From the NCBI RefSeq assembly GCF_009765905.1, contig NZ_LMUO01000019.1, positions 1 to 53,917 on the forward strand: DNA of 53,917 bases. The letters are read 5' to 3'. Within the stretch, counting starts at the first letter, position 1. Every line of letters begins with the position of its first letter. Of this stretch, positions 15,537-23,854 are shown piece after piece. The position numbers and the translations under genes are program-made. The stretch is from Mucilaginibacter sp. L196 (GTDB lineage Bacteria; Bacteroidota; Bacteroidia; Sphingobacteriales; Sphingobacteriaceae). The notes beneath the pieces were generated by a model. It was not told the DNA's origin. It did not search any database and saw only the letters and a program-made list of their open reading frames with translations.

Positions 15537-16415
15537 ATGGGACAGAAAGCAAATCCAATAGGTAACAGGTTAGGAATCATCAAAGGTTGGGATTCTAATT
15601 GGTTCGGTGGAAATCACTATGCCGATAAATTAGTTGAAGACGAAAAGATCCGCAAATACCTTTCAGCACGTATAAACAAAGGTGGTGTATCTAAAATAGT
15701 TATTGAGCGTACTTTAAAACGCATCACGGTAACTATCCACACTGCACGCCCGGGTATTGTAATAGGTAAAGGTGGCGCTGAGGTTGATAAGATCAAAGAG
15801 GAGTTGAAAAAACTTACTAAAAAGGAAGTTCAGATCAATATCTTCGAAATCAAACGCCCAGAGCTTGATGCACAATTAGTTGCAGAAGGCATAGCAAAAC
15901 AATTAGAAGCACGTATCTCTTTCCGTCGTGCGATGAAAACCACAATTGCTTCAACCATGAGAATGGGTGCTGAAGGAATTAAAGTGATGACATCAGGCCG
16001 TTTAGGCGGTGCGGAAATGGCACGTAGCGAACAATATAAAGAAGGAAGAATTCCTTTGCACACTTTCCGTGCTGATATTGACTACGCTTTAGCAGAAGCA
16101 TTAACTACTTATGGTAAAATAGGTGTTAAGGTTTGGATCTGTAAAGGTGAAGTTTACGGCAAACGCGACTTGTCTCCAAACATTGGTGGTACAAGCAGCA
16201 ACAGCGGTAAAGGTGGACGCCCAGAAGGTAACGCAGCCGGTTTCGGTGGCCGTGGTGGCAACGAAAGAGGTGGTGACCGTAACGATCGCAGAGGCGGTGG
16301 TGACAGGAAACCAGGTGGTAACCCTAACAACCGTGGTGGTGGTGGAAATCGCCCAGGTGGTCCAGGAAACAGCCGTCCAGGTGGCAATCGCCCGGGTGGT
16401 CCAGCAAAGAGATAA
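15537..16415 (+). CDS. rpsC: 30S ribosomal protein uS3 with a Gly/Arg/Asn-rich tail
   Basis: 292-residue uS3, part of the mRNA entry channel. The N-terminal KH domain has GIVIGKGGAEVDKI, and the C-terminal domain has MGAEGIKVMTSGRLGGAEMARSE and IGVKVWICKGEVYG. The fold ends near residue 215. About 75 further residues are low-complexity, rich in Gly, Arg, Asn and Pro (repeats such as GGRGGNERGG, RPGG). E. coli S3 has about 233 residues. The tail resembles RGG-type RNA-binding regions. The reading frame stays open to TAA at 16413, so it is not a frameshift artefact. Confidence 0.96.
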   Translation: MGQKANPIGNRLGIIKGWDSNWFGGNHYADKLVEDEKIRKYLSARINKGGVSKIVIERTLKRITVTIHTARPGIVIGKGGAEVDKIKEELKKLTKKEVQINIFEIKRPELDAQLVAEGIAKQLEARISFRRAMKTTIASTMRMGAEGIKVMTSGRLGGAEMARSEQYKEGRIPLHTFRADIDYALAEALTTYGKIGVKVWICKGEVYGKRDLSPNIGGTSSNSGKGGRPEGNAAGFGGRGGNERGGDRNDRRGGGDRKPGGNPNNRGGGGNRPGGPGNSRPGGNRPGGPAKR

Positions 16416-16462
16416 TAACAATAGTAGATTAATATATCATTTTGATATAAAAGCTTAAGAAA

Positions 16463-16885
16463 ATGCTACAGCCAAAAAGAACTAAGTTCAGAAAGATGCA
16501 AAAAGGCAAGATGAAGGGAAACGCCAGTCGTGGCGCTGAACTTTCATTCGGATCTTTCGGTATAAAATCACTCGAGCCGGCCTGGATTACCAGCCGTCAG
16601 ATCGAGGCTGCCCGTATTGCTGTAACACGTTTTATGAAACGTGAAGGCCAGGTGTGGATCAGAATATTCCCTGACAAACCTGTAACCAAAAAACCAGCGG
16701 AAGTACGTATGGGTAAAGGTAAAGGTGCCCCTGAATACTGGGTAGCGGTAGTACGCCCCGGAAGGATCATCTTTGAAGCAGAAGGTGTGCCATTGGACGT
16801 TGCTAAAGAGGCTTTACGCCTTGCAGCGCAGAAACTGCCGGTACAAACAAGATTTATAGTACGTAGAGATTACGTAGAAGCATAA
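16463..16885 (+). CDS. rplP: 50S ribosomal protein uL16
   Basis: 140-residue uL16, which binds near the A-site and completes the 50S subunit late in assembly. Typical blocks: MLQPKRTKFRKMQKGKMKG, EPAWITSRQIEAARIAVTRFMKREGQVWIRIFPDKP and VRMGKGKGAPEYWVAVVRPGRI. The 47-nt spacer after rpsC has a small hairpin (TATATCA/TGATATA) just before this gene. Confidence 0.97.
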   Translation: MLQPKRTKFRKMQKGKMKGNASRGAELSFGSFGIKSLEPAWITSRQIEAARIAVTRFMKREGQVWIRIFPDKPVTKKPAEVRMGKGKGAPEYWVAVVRPGRIIFEAEGVPLDVAKEALRLAAQKLPVQTRFIVRRDYVEA

Positions 16886-16890
16886 ATAAA

Positions 16891-16967
16891 AAAGTTAGCG
16901 GTTTTGAGTTTGCAGTTATCAGTTTGATAAGCGGGCTTAGAACTAAAAACTCAAATAACTAACAAGA
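16891..16967 (+). promoter_or_regulatory. imperfect stem-loop in the rplP-rpmC spacer
   Basis: GTTAG...TTTTGAGTTT at the left pairs with AAAACTCAAA...CTAAC at the right of the 86-nt spacer. The stem is nested and interrupted with a long internal loop. No T-run follows. Function unknown; RNA processing is one possibility. Confidence 0.4.
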
Positions 16968-16971
16968 GAAA

Positions 16972-17181
16972 ATGAAGAACTCAGAAATTTTAGAGCTATC
17001 AACTGAAGAATTGGTTGCAAGAATCGGCGAAGAGAGAGCGAATCTCACCAAACTGAAATTTGCACATGCAGTTTCAGCTATTGAGAACCCAACACGTATC
17101 ACAAAAGTACGCAAGGAAGTTGCTCGTTTAACTACTGAATTAACTAAGCGCAAAGCTGCGCCGGCTTCTGAAAAGAATTAA
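16972..17181 (+). CDS. rpmC: 50S ribosomal protein uL29
   Basis: 69-residue uL29, a two-helix protein near the tunnel exit next to uL23. The sequence MKNSEILELSTEELVARIGEE followed by LKFAHAVSAIENPTRITKVRKEVARLTTEL fits the family. It is preceded by an 86-nt hairpin-bearing spacer and followed by rpsQ after 10 nt. Confidence 0.95.
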   Translation: MKNSEILELSTEELVARIGEERANLTKLKFAHAVSAIENPTRITKVRKEVARLTTELTKRKAAPASEKN

Positions 17182-17191
17182 TTTTTTAGAA

Positions 17192-17446
17192 ATGGAAAGA
17201 AATTTAAGAAAAACACGTACCGGCCTGGTAGTTAGCAACAAGATGGAAAAATCTATCGTTGTAGCTGTTGAGCGGAAGGTGAAGCACCCGATTTATGGTA
17301 AGTTCGTTAAGAAAACTACCAAATTTATGGCTCATGACGAGACTAATACCTGTGGTATTGGTGATACCGTTTTGATAATGGAAACACGCCCGTTGAGCAA
17401 AAGCAAAAACTGGAGATTAGTTCAAATTTTAGAAAGGGCTAAATAA
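17192..17446 (+). CDS. rpsQ: 30S ribosomal protein uS17
   Basis: 84-residue uS17, a primary 16S-binding OB-fold protein of the 30S body. Blocks RNLRKTRTGLVVSNKMEKSI, VKHPIYGKFVKKTTKFMAHDE and the METRPLSKSKNWRLVQILERAK end are typical. One nucleotide separates it from rplN. Confidence 0.96.
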   Translation: MERNLRKTRTGLVVSNKMEKSIVVAVERKVKHPIYGKFVKKTTKFMAHDETNTCGIGDTVLIMETRPLSKSKNWRLVQILERAK

Positions 17447-17447
17447 C

Positions 17448-17816
17448 ATGGTACAACAGGAATCAAGATTAAATGTAGCTGATAACAGCGGCGCTAAAGA
17501 AGTTTTAGTTATCCGCGTATTGGGCGGTACCGGCAAAAGATATGCTTCTATTGGCGATAAGATAGTAGTTACCGTAAAAAGCGCGATACCATCAGGTAAC
17601 GTGAAAAAAGGTACTGTATCTAAAGCGGTAGTAGTACGTACCAAAAAAGAAATCCGTAGAAAAGACGGTTCATATATACGTTTTGACGATAACGCAGCAG
17701 TATTGTTAAACAACCAGGACGAGCCACGTGGTACACGTATCTTCGGCCCTGTTGCAAGGGAACTGCGTGAGAAACAATTTATGAAAATTGTATCATTAGC
17801 ACCGGAGGTATTGTAA
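17448..17816 (+). CDS. rplN: 50S ribosomal protein uL14
   Basis: 122-residue uL14, at the subunit interface and the binding site of the silencing factor RsfS. Blocks: MVQQESRLNVADNSGAKEV, YIRFDDNAAVLLNNQDEPRGTRIFGPVARELRE and FMKIVSLAPEVL. Normal family length. It is followed after 2 nt by rplX. Confidence 0.97.
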   Translation: MVQQESRLNVADNSGAKEVLVIRVLGGTGKRYASIGDKIVVTVKSAIPSGNVKKGTVSKAVVVRTKKEIRRKDGSYIRFDDNAAVLLNNQDEPRGTRIFGPVARELREKQFMKIVSLAPEVL

Positions 17817-17818
17817 CA

Positions 17819-18163
17819 ATGGATAAGAAAAAACACGCACAACCAGCTAAATTAAAAATCCGTAAGGGTGATTTAGTGCAGGTGATAGCTGGCGACTCAA
17901 AAGGTACGCAAGGTAAAATAACTGAAGTAATATTAGCTACAGGCAGAGCAATTGTTGAAGGTGCTAACTTAGTATCAAAACATACAAAACCTAATGCTGC
18001 TAATCCTAACGGCGGAATTGTTAAACAGGAAGCTGCTATACACGTATCTAACTTAGCGTTGGTTGATGCCAAAACTGGTAAACCAACACGTGTTGGAAGG
18101 AAATTAAATGATGCCGGCAAATTAGTAAGGGTATCGAAAAAATCAGGGGAGGAAATTAAGTAA
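17819..18163 (+). CDS. rplX: 50S ribosomal protein uL24
   Basis: 114-residue uL24, an initiator of 50S assembly at the 5' end of 23S rRNA. The KOW motif region reads KIRKGDLVQVIAGDSKGTQGKI, and the C-terminal part has IVKQEAAIHVSNLALVD. Its stop codon overlaps the rplE ATG by one base (TAATG), indicating coupling. Confidence 0.96.
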   Translation: MDKKKHAQPAKLKIRKGDLVQVIAGDSKGTQGKITEVILATGRAIVEGANLVSKHTKPNAANPNGGIVKQEAAIHVSNLALVDAKTGKPTRVGRKLNDAGKLVRVSKKSGEEIK

Positions 18164-18726
18164 TGACTTACACACCAAGATTAAAAACAAAATACAAGGA
18201 CGAAATTCGTACCGCGCTGAAAGATAAATTTCAGTACAAAAGCGTTATGCAGGTTCCTAAATTGCAAAAAATTGCAATTAACCAGGGTGTAGGTGGTGCA
18301 ACTACCGATAAAAAACTTATCGAGAACACCATTACTGAGTTAACTACCATTACCGGCCAGCAAGCAGTATCTTCAAAATCTAAAAAAGATATATCAAACT
18401 TTAAATTGCGTAAAAATATGCCAATTGGCGTACGTGTTACCTTGCGTGACAACACAATGTATGAGTTTTTAGATCGTTTGATCGCGGTTGCTTTACCACG
18501 TATACGTGATTTTAAAGGCATCAATGATAAAGGTTTTGACGGAAGAGGTAACTATACTTTAGGTATTACAGAGCAAATTATATTCCCTGAGATTAATATT
18601 GATAAAATCAATAAAATTCAAGGTATGGATATTACCTTTGTAACCTCGGCAACAAACGATGTTGAAGCACTTGAGTTGCTTAAACAATTTGGATTACCAT
18701 TTAAAAATCAAAATATCAATGGCTAA
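18163..18726 (+). CDS. rplE: 50S ribosomal protein uL5
   Basis: 187-residue uL5 of the central protuberance, binding 5S rRNA and touching P-site tRNA. Family blocks: PRLKTKYKDEIRTALKDKF, QVPKLQKIAINQGVGGA, LRDNTMYEFLDRLIAVALPRIRDF and GRGNYTLGITEQIIFPEI. The last eight bases overlap the beginning of rpsN (ATGGCTAA), so the two are translationally coupled. Confidence 0.97.
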   Translation: MTYTPRLKTKYKDEIRTALKDKFQYKSVMQVPKLQKIAINQGVGGATTDKKLIENTITELTTITGQQAVSSKSKKDISNFKLRKNMPIGVRVTLRDNTMYEFLDRLIAVALPRIRDFKGINDKGFDGRGNYTLGITEQIIFPEINIDKINKIQGMDITFVTSATNDVEALELLKQFGLPFKNQNING

Positions 18727-18988
18727 AGAAGGTATAAAAGCACGTGAACTTAAACGTGCTAAGTTAGTAGCTAAATATGCTGAAAAAAGAGAAACTCTTA
18801 AAGCAGCAGGCGATTACGCAGGTTTAGATAAATTACCTAAAGCTGCATCACCGGTGAAATTGCACAACCGTTGCAAATTAACTGGCCGCCCTCGTGGTTA
18901 TATGCGCCAATTCGGTATTTCACGTGTTACATTCCGTGAAATGGCCCTTGCTGGTAAAATACCGGGAGTAAGAAAAGCTAGCTGGTAA
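18719..18988 (+). CDS. rpsN: 30S ribosomal protein uS14 (zinc-free long form)
   Basis: 89 residues from the ATG at 18719 (MAKEGIKARELKRAKL). An upstream start inside rplE would add 20 non-family residues. The C-terminal half, LHNRCKLTGRPRGYMRQFGISRVTFREMALAGKIPGVRKASW, is the uS14 signature. The paired CxxC zinc motifs of the short form are absent, so this is the zinc-independent type. It overlaps rplE by 8 nt and precedes a 152-nt spacer. Confidence 0.96.
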   Translation: MAKEGIKARELKRAKLVAKYAEKRETLKAAGDYAGLDKLPKAASPVKLHNRCKLTGRPRGYMRQFGISRVTFREMALAGKIPGVRKASW

Positions 18989-18999
18989 TATTTCAGTAG

Positions 19000-19065
19000 C
19001 AAGTATATAGTAGCAAGTATCAAGATGAAAATCAATACTGGTTGCTTGATATTAGCGACTAGATA
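19000..19065 (+). promoter_or_regulatory. long imperfect stem-loop in the rpsN-rpsH spacer
   Basis: AGTATCAAG pairs with CTTGATATT, and outside it TAGTAGC pairs with GCGACTA with one mismatch, giving arms of about 16-17 nt. The left arm is preceded by a related direct copy (GTAGCAAGTAT). This is the longest spacer in the spc region. No -7 consensus is seen in it. Confidence 0.5.
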
Positions 19066-19140
19066 CTAAAATGAAGAATTAACCGATAGAAGGTCGTCCC
19101 GGACGTTACGGGAAGGAAACCACTGTCATAACATACAAAA

Positions 19141-19539
19141 ATGAATACAGATCCAATCGCAGATTATCTTACAAGAGTAAGGAATGCTATTAAAGCCAAC
19201 CATAGGGTTGTTGAAATTCCTGCATCAAATCTGAAAAAGGAAATCACTAAGGTGCTTTTCGACAAAGGTTACATCGCGAACTACAAGTTTGAGGAAAATG
19301 GCCCGCAAGGAACTATTAAAGTGGCATTAAAATACCATCCGATAACTAAAATTTCTGCTATCCGCAGCATCGCACGTATAAGTAAACCAGGTTTGAGGAA
19401 ATACGCAGGCATGGATAATATGCCAAGAGTATTAAATGGTTTAGGTATCGCCATCCTGTCAACTTCTCACGGTGTAATGACCGATAAAGAAGCTCGTCAG
19501 CAAAATGTTGGTGGTGAAGTTTTATGCTACGTTTATTAA
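19141..19539 (+). CDS. rpsH: 30S ribosomal protein uS8
   Basis: 132-residue uS8, a primary 16S-binding protein of the platform. Blocks: DPIADYLTRVRNAIKANHR, ISKPGLRKYAGMDNMPRVLNGLGIAILSTSHGVMTDKEARQQNVGGEVLCYVY. In E. coli uS8 represses the spc operon by binding near rplE. The hairpin just upstream would be a place to look for an analogous site; this is inference. Confidence 0.97.
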   Translation: MNTDPIADYLTRVRNAIKANHRVVEIPASNLKKEITKVLFDKGYIANYKFEENGPQGTIKVALKYHPITKISAIRSIARISKPGLRKYAGMDNMPRVLNGLGIAILSTSHGVMTDKEARQQNVGGEVLCYVY

Positions 19540-19555
19540 TAGGAGAAATTAAGCA

Positions 19556-20113
19556 ATGTCAAGAATAGGAAAAGCACCAATAGCACTACCGCAGGGAGTA
19601 ACTATAACTGTATCACCAGAGAACCTGGTTACTGTTAAAGGCCCTAAAGGTGAGTTGCATCAAGCTGTAGACAGTGACATCATTGTTGAGCAGGAAGAAG
19701 GAAATTTGCTTGTTAAGCGCCCTTCAGAGCAAAAACGCCACAAAGCATTACACGGGTTATACCGTTCGCTTTTAAATAATATGGTTGTAGGTGTAACCAC
19801 TGGTTACAAAATTGAGCAGGAATTAGTGGGTGTAGGTTACCGCGCAACCAATACAGGTAATACATTAGATTTAGTGTTGGGTTATTCTCACCACTGGGTA
19901 TTTGAATTGCCACAAGAAATTAAAGTTTCAACAACTGCTGAAAAGGGAAAAAACCCAACTATCATTCTTGAATCAATTGATAAACAATTGATCGGTCAGG
20001 TAGCTGCAAAAATACGCTCGTTACGTACACCAGAGCCTTACAAAGGTAAAGGTATCAAGTTTGTTGGCGAAGTATTGAGAAGAAAAGCAGGTAAATCAGC
20101 ATCTAAAAAATAA
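19556..20113 (+). CDS. rplF: 50S ribosomal protein uL6
   Basis: 185-residue uL6, near the factor-binding site of the 50S subunit. Typical MSRIGKAPIALPQGV start and the C-terminal RSLRTPEPYKGKGIKFVGEVLRRKAGKSASKK. It is preceded by AGGAG about 10 nt before ATG, a modest Shine-Dalgarno match. Sixteen nucleotides separate it from rpsH. Confidence 0.96.
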   Translation: MSRIGKAPIALPQGVTITVSPENLVTVKGPKGELHQAVDSDIIVEQEEGNLLVKRPSEQKRHKALHGLYRSLLNNMVVGVTTGYKIEQELVGVGYRATNTGNTLDLVLGYSHHWVFELPQEIKVSTTAEKGKNPTIILESIDKQLIGQVAAKIRSLRTPEPYKGKGIKFVGEVLRRKAGKSASKK

Positions 20114-20118
20114 TCGTC

Positions 20119-20472
20119 ATGGGAGCTAAACTATCAAGAAGAGACAGAATAAAGAAAGGCATCAGAAAACGCCTTTCAGGTTCAACAGCGCGTCCGCGCT
20201 TGTCTGTATACAGAAGCAATAAAGGTATTTATGCCCAGATAATTGACGATGTATCCGGAAAAACTATTGTATCAGCATCATCTTTATCAAAAGATTTTGT
20301 AGCAACACCAGGTACCAAATCAGATCAATCAGTAGCCGTAGGCAAACTGGTAGCTGAGAAGGCCTTAGCTGCTGGCATTAAAGATGTTGTTTTCGATAGA
20401 AACGGTTATTTGTACCATGGCCGTGTTAAATCACTGGCTGAAGGTGCACGTGAAGGCGGTTTAAACTTTTAA
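20119..20472 (+). CDS. rplR: 50S ribosomal protein uL18
   Basis: 117-residue uL18, which with uL5 binds 5S rRNA. Blocks RIKKGIRKRLSGSTARPRLSVYRSNKGIYAQIID and FDRNGYLYHGRVKSLAEGAREGGLNF are characteristic. Normal length. It is separated by 5 nt from rplF and 12 nt from rpsE. Confidence 0.96.
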   Translation: MGAKLSRRDRIKKGIRKRLSGSTARPRLSVYRSNKGIYAQIIDDVSGKTIVSASSLSKDFVATPGTKSDQSVAVGKLVAEKALAAGIKDVVFDRNGYLYHGRVKSLAEGAREGGLNF

Positions 20473-20484
20473 TCGAAACAGGAA

Positions 20485-21003
20485 ATGTCAACAATCAACA
20501 TAAAAAGAGTAAAAACAAGCGAGATCGAATTAAAAGACCGCTTGGTGAGCATACAACGTGTAGCCAAAGTAACCAAAGGTGGCCGTACATTCAGCTTTTC
20601 TGCTATCGTAGTAGTAGGCGACGAGAACGGTGTTGTAGGTTATGGCTTAGGTAAAGCTAAAGAAGTAACTGAAGCTATTGCTAAAGGCATTGATGATGCT
20701 AAAAAGAACTTGGTAAAAGTGCCTATCATTAACGGTACTGTACCTCATGAGCAAATTGGTAAATTTTCAGGTGGTTTTGTTTTCATTAAACCAGCTGCAA
20801 ATGGTACCGGTGTAATTGCTGGTGGTGCGATGCGTGCAGTATTAGAGTCTGCAGGTGTTCACAACGTATTGGCAAAATCAAAAGGTTCATCAAACCCGCA
20901 CAACGTGGTTAAAGCAACAGTATCAGCATTATCACAATTACGTGATGCTTATACTGTAGCACAACACCGCGGCGTTAGTTTAGGTAAAGTATTTAACGGA
21001 TAA
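20485..21003 (+). CDS. rpsE: 30S ribosomal protein uS5
   Basis: 172-residue uS5, at the mRNA entry channel and important for decoding fidelity. N-terminal dsRBD-like part: LKDRLVSIQRVAKVTKGGRTFSFSAIVVVGDENGVVGYGLGKAKEV. C-terminal part: GAMRAVLESAGVHNVLAKSKGSSNPHNVVKAT. The loop between residues 20 and 35 that carries spectinomycin-resistance changes in other species looks ordinary. Confidence 0.97.
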   Translation: MSTINIKRVKTSEIELKDRLVSIQRVAKVTKGGRTFSFSAIVVVGDENGVVGYGLGKAKEVTEAIAKGIDDAKKNLVKVPIINGTVPHEQIGKFSGGFVFIKPAANGTGVIAGGAMRAVLESAGVHNVLAKSKGSSNPHNVVKATVSALSQLRDAYTVAQHRGVSLGKVFNG

Positions 21004-21009
21004 TTAGTC

Positions 21010-21189
21010 ATGGCAAAAATCAAAATAACTCAGATTAAAAGCGTGATCGATAGAAGTGAACGCCAGAAAAGAACCATCGAAGCCTTAGGTCTTCGTAAAA
21101 TTAACCACAGCGTGGAAGTTGAAGCTAATCCGGCTATCATCGGTATGGTGAAGAAAGTTAACCATTTGGTAGCGGTAGAAAATATTTAA
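21010..21189 (+). CDS. rpmD: 50S ribosomal protein uL30
   Basis: 59-residue uL30 translated directly from the sequence: start MAKIKITQIKSVIDRSERQK, then a LGLRKINHSVEVEANPAIIGMVKK core and the end LVAVENI. The LGLRKI motif and position between rpsE and rplO identify it. Spacers are 6 nt upstream and 4 nt downstream. It is short enough to be missed by length-filtered gene calls. Confidence 0.95.
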   Translation: MAKIKITQIKSVIDRSERQKRTIEALGLRKINHSVEVEANPAIIGMVKKVNHLVAVENI

Positions 21190-21193
21190 TATC

Positions 21194-21643
21194 ATGAATT
21201 TAAGTAATTTAAAACCTGCAGAAGGTTCTACTAAAAATAGAAAAAGAATAGGCCGTGGTACTGGTTCAGGCCGTGGTGGAACATCAACCCGTGGCCATAA
21301 AGGTGCGGGTTCACGTTCAGGTACTTCAGCCAAAATTGGTTTCGAAGGTGGACAGATGCCATTACAACGCCGTGTGCCTAAAGTAGGCTTCAAGAATAAC
21401 AACCGCGTAGAATACGTTGGTGTTAACCTTGATGTATTACAAGGCTTAGTTGAGCAACATTCAGTTACATCAATTGATTTTGCAACACTAAAGGAATATG
21501 GTTTAGTATCGAAAAAAAGCGACCTTGTTAAGATTTTAGGTCGTGGCGAACTGAAAGCCACTTTAGAAGTTAAAGCACATGCATTTACTGCCACAGCGCA
21601 AAAAGCAATTGAAGCGGCTGGTGGTACCATAGTTAAGCTATAA
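21194..21643 (+). CDS. rplO: 50S ribosomal protein uL15
   Basis: 149-residue uL15, a late 50S assembly protein. The glycine/arginine-rich N-terminus (RIGRGTGSGRGGTSTRGHKGAGSRSG) followed by GFEGGQMPLQRRVPKVGF is diagnostic, as is the C-terminal KAHAFTATAQKAIEAAGGTI. It ends 7 nt before secY, the usual rplO-secY arrangement. Confidence 0.97.
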   Translation: MNLSNLKPAEGSTKNRKRIGRGTGSGRGGTSTRGHKGAGSRSGTSAKIGFEGGQMPLQRRVPKVGFKNNNRVEYVGVNLDVLQGLVEQHSVTSIDFATLKEYGLVSKKSDLVKILGRGELKATLEVKAHAFTATAQKAIEAAGGTIVKL

Positions 21644-21650
21644 TTTTTCA

Positions 21651-22988
21651 ATGAAGAATTTTTTCACCACATTATCCAATATTTGGAAAATCGAGGATTT
21701 AAGAGTGCGTATAACCAACACACTCTTATTTCTTTTAATATACCGTATAGGTTGCGTTATTGTTTTACCTGGTGTAGATCCTGCATCATTAAACACTAGC
21801 GCTAAAGAAGGTTTATTAGGATTATTAAACATGTTTGCCGGTGGCGCGTTTTCGCGTGCATCGATTTTTGCATTAGGAGTAATGCCTTATATCTCGGCTT
21901 CAATTGTGGTGCAATTGCTTGGTATAGCAGTGCCATACTTTGCTAAACTGCAAAAAGAAGGCGAAAGCGGTCAAAACAAAATTAACCAGTGGACCCGTTA
22001 CCTAACAATAGGTATTACGGCTTTACAAGCAATAGGCTATTTGAAATCTCAGATCGGCCCTGATGCAAGGTTAATTGGAGATCCATTCTTTACTATATTA
22101 AACGTATTTGTATTAACATCAGGTACCTTATTTGTAATGTGGTTAGGCGAGCGTATAACTGATAAAGGTATTGGTAACGGTATATCATTGATCATCATGA
22201 TTGGTATCATCGCTTCATTACCTGGCGCGGTTGTAACTGAATTTAATGCACGCAGAAGCGGCCAGGGTGGTTTAATTACCTTTGTGGTTGAGATTGTAGC
22301 TTATATTGCAGTTGTAATGTTTACCATTTTGATTGTGCAAGGTACCCGAAAGGTTGCTGTGCAATATGCAAAACGTATTATTGGTAATAAACAATACGGT
22401 GGTGTACGCCAATACATTCCTTTAAAAGTGAATGCGGCAAACGTAATGCCGATCATTTTTGCTCAAGCATTAATGTTTATCCCGGCATATATCCCTACAA
22501 TGTTTCCAAGTGTTGCTGCAAACTCTGTGGTAATGGGCTTGGCTAACTATAATTCATGGGAGCATAACCTATTATTTGCGATATTAATTATACTATTTAC
22601 TTTCTTTTATACGGCTATTACGGTTAACCCGAATCAAATGGCTGAGGATATGAAAAAGAATGGCGGCTTTATTCCGGGTGTTCAACCAGGTAGAGCAACA
22701 GCTAATTTTCTTGATGATATTATTTCTAAAATTACCTTACCAGGTGCATTAGCATTAGCAATAATTGCTATTATACCTGCTGTTGTTAGCATGATGGGTG
22801 TAAGCAGCCTCTTCTCAAGATTCTTTGGAGGAACATCGCTTATCATCTTAGTAGGTGTAATTTTAGATACCTTACAACAAATTGAAAGTCATTTATTAAT
22901 GCGCCATTACGACGGATTAATGAAAACCGGTAGGATAAAAGCCCGTAGTTCAGCACCTGCTGTTACAGGAACTACCCCGGTTATTTAA
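21651..22988 (+). CDS. secY: protein translocase subunit SecY
   Basis: 445-residue SecY, the central channel of the Sec translocon in the inner membrane. About ten hydrophobic spans are visible, starting with the first near residues 20-38. Signature blocks: MFAGGAFSRASIFALGVMPYISASIVVQLL and the C-terminal cytoplasmic loop region GGFIPGVQPGRATANFLDDI. The pairing with map and ribosomal genes is the common spc arrangement. SecE and SecG are not in this window. Confidence 0.98.
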   Translation: MKNFFTTLSNIWKIEDLRVRITNTLLFLLIYRIGCVIVLPGVDPASLNTSAKEGLLGLLNMFAGGAFSRASIFALGVMPYISASIVVQLLGIAVPYFAKLQKEGESGQNKINQWTRYLTIGITALQAIGYLKSQIGPDARLIGDPFFTILNVFVLTSGTLFVMWLGERITDKGIGNGISLIIMIGIIASLPGAVVTEFNARRSGQGGLITFVVEIVAYIAVVMFTILIVQGTRKVAVQYAKRIIGNKQYGGVRQYIPLKVNAANVMPIIFAQALMFIPAYIPTMFPSVAANSVVMGLANYNSWEHNLLFAILIILFTFFYTAITVNPNQMAEDMKKNGGFIPGVQPGRATANFLDDIISKITLPGALALAIIAIIPAVVSMMGVSSLFSRFFGGTSLIILVGVILDTLQQIESHLLMRHYDGLMKTGRIKARSSAPAVTGTTPVI

Positions 22989-22999
22989 AAAGATAAGCA

Positions 23000-23791
23000 A
23001 TGTCAAAGATCAATTATAAGTCTGTCGAAGAGATAGAACTAATAAGAGAAAGTTCTTTACTTGTATCTAAAACACTCGGAGAGATAGCTAAGGTTATTGC
23101 TCCGGGTGTTAAAACTATTGAATTAAACAAACTTGCTGAAGCCTTTATACGTGATAACGGTGGCGTTCCTGCCTTCTTGAATTATCATGGTTTCCCTTAC
23201 TCGTTATGTATTTCTCTTAACGATCAGGTAGTACACGGTTTTCCTGGTAACCATGTATTGGTTGAAGGTGATCTGGTATCAGTTGATTGTGGCGTTGTAT
23301 TAAATAAATACTACGGCGATTCGGCTTTTACTTTTGCCATAGGCGAGGTTAGCGACACCGTTAAGACACTTATGCGTGTTACCCGTGAATGTCTTGACTT
23401 TGGTGTTGAAAAGGCTGTAGTAGGGATGCGTATAGGCGATATAGGTTATGCAGTACAGGAGCATGCTGAAAAGCATGGTTTTGGCGTAGTTAAAGAATTG
23501 GTTGGCCATGGCGTAGGATTACATCTGCATGAAAAGCCAGAAGTACCTAATTATGGTAAACGCGGATCGGGCATTAAATTGGAAGAAGGAATGGTAATTG
23601 CCATTGAACCAATGATAAATGCAGGCCGTGCCGGTGTTAAGTTTTGGGATGATGGATGGACAGTATCAACAGTTGATAAAAAACCATCAGCACATTACGA
23701 GCATACCGTAGCTGTAACCAAAGGAAAAGTAGATATTCTGTCAACGTTTTCATACGTTGATAATGTTTTAAAAGAAAAAAATAATAATTAA
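23000..23791 (+). CDS. map: type I methionine aminopeptidase
   Basis: 263-residue MetAP, which removes the initiator Met from nascent proteins. The five metal ligands of the pita-bread fold are recognisable in context: Asp in VSVDCGV, Asp in YYGDSAF, His in VGHGVGLHLHE, Glu in IAIEPMI and Glu in HYEHTVAV. It starts 11 nt after secY and is followed by infA after 63 nt, a spacer that carries its own -7 promoter element. Confidence 0.97.
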   Translation: MSKINYKSVEEIELIRESSLLVSKTLGEIAKVIAPGVKTIELNKLAEAFIRDNGGVPAFLNYHGFPYSLCISLNDQVVHGFPGNHVLVEGDLVSVDCGVVLNKYYGDSAFTFAIGEVSDTVKTLMRVTRECLDFGVEKAVVGMRIGDIGYAVQEHAEKHGFGVVKELVGHGVGLHLHEKPEVPNYGKRGSGIKLEEGMVIAIEPMINAGRAGVKFWDDGWTVSTVDKKPSAHYEHTVAVTKGKVDILSTFSYVDNVLKEKNNN

Positions 23792-23802
23792 AAAATTTTT
23801 AT

Positions 23803-23810
23803 TAATTTTG
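23803..23810 (+). promoter_or_regulatory. -7 element of a possible internal promoter for infA
   Basis: TAATTTTG, a match to TAnnTTTG, lies 44 nt before the infA ATG. The upstream sequence is A-rich and lacks a TTG at -33, so this may be a weak internal start serving infA-rpmJ-rpsM and onward. Confidence 0.5.
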
Positions 23811-23854
23811 CATCCCGCTTTTAGGGTGGATAATTGAGTAATAATCAGTAAAAT

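Noticed and set aside
16101..16421. Overlapping reverse-strand ORFs across the 3' end of rpsC
   Set aside because: They are shadows of the Gly/Arg-rich low-complexity tail; the composition (Thr/Pro repeats) follows from the reverse complement of that repeat.
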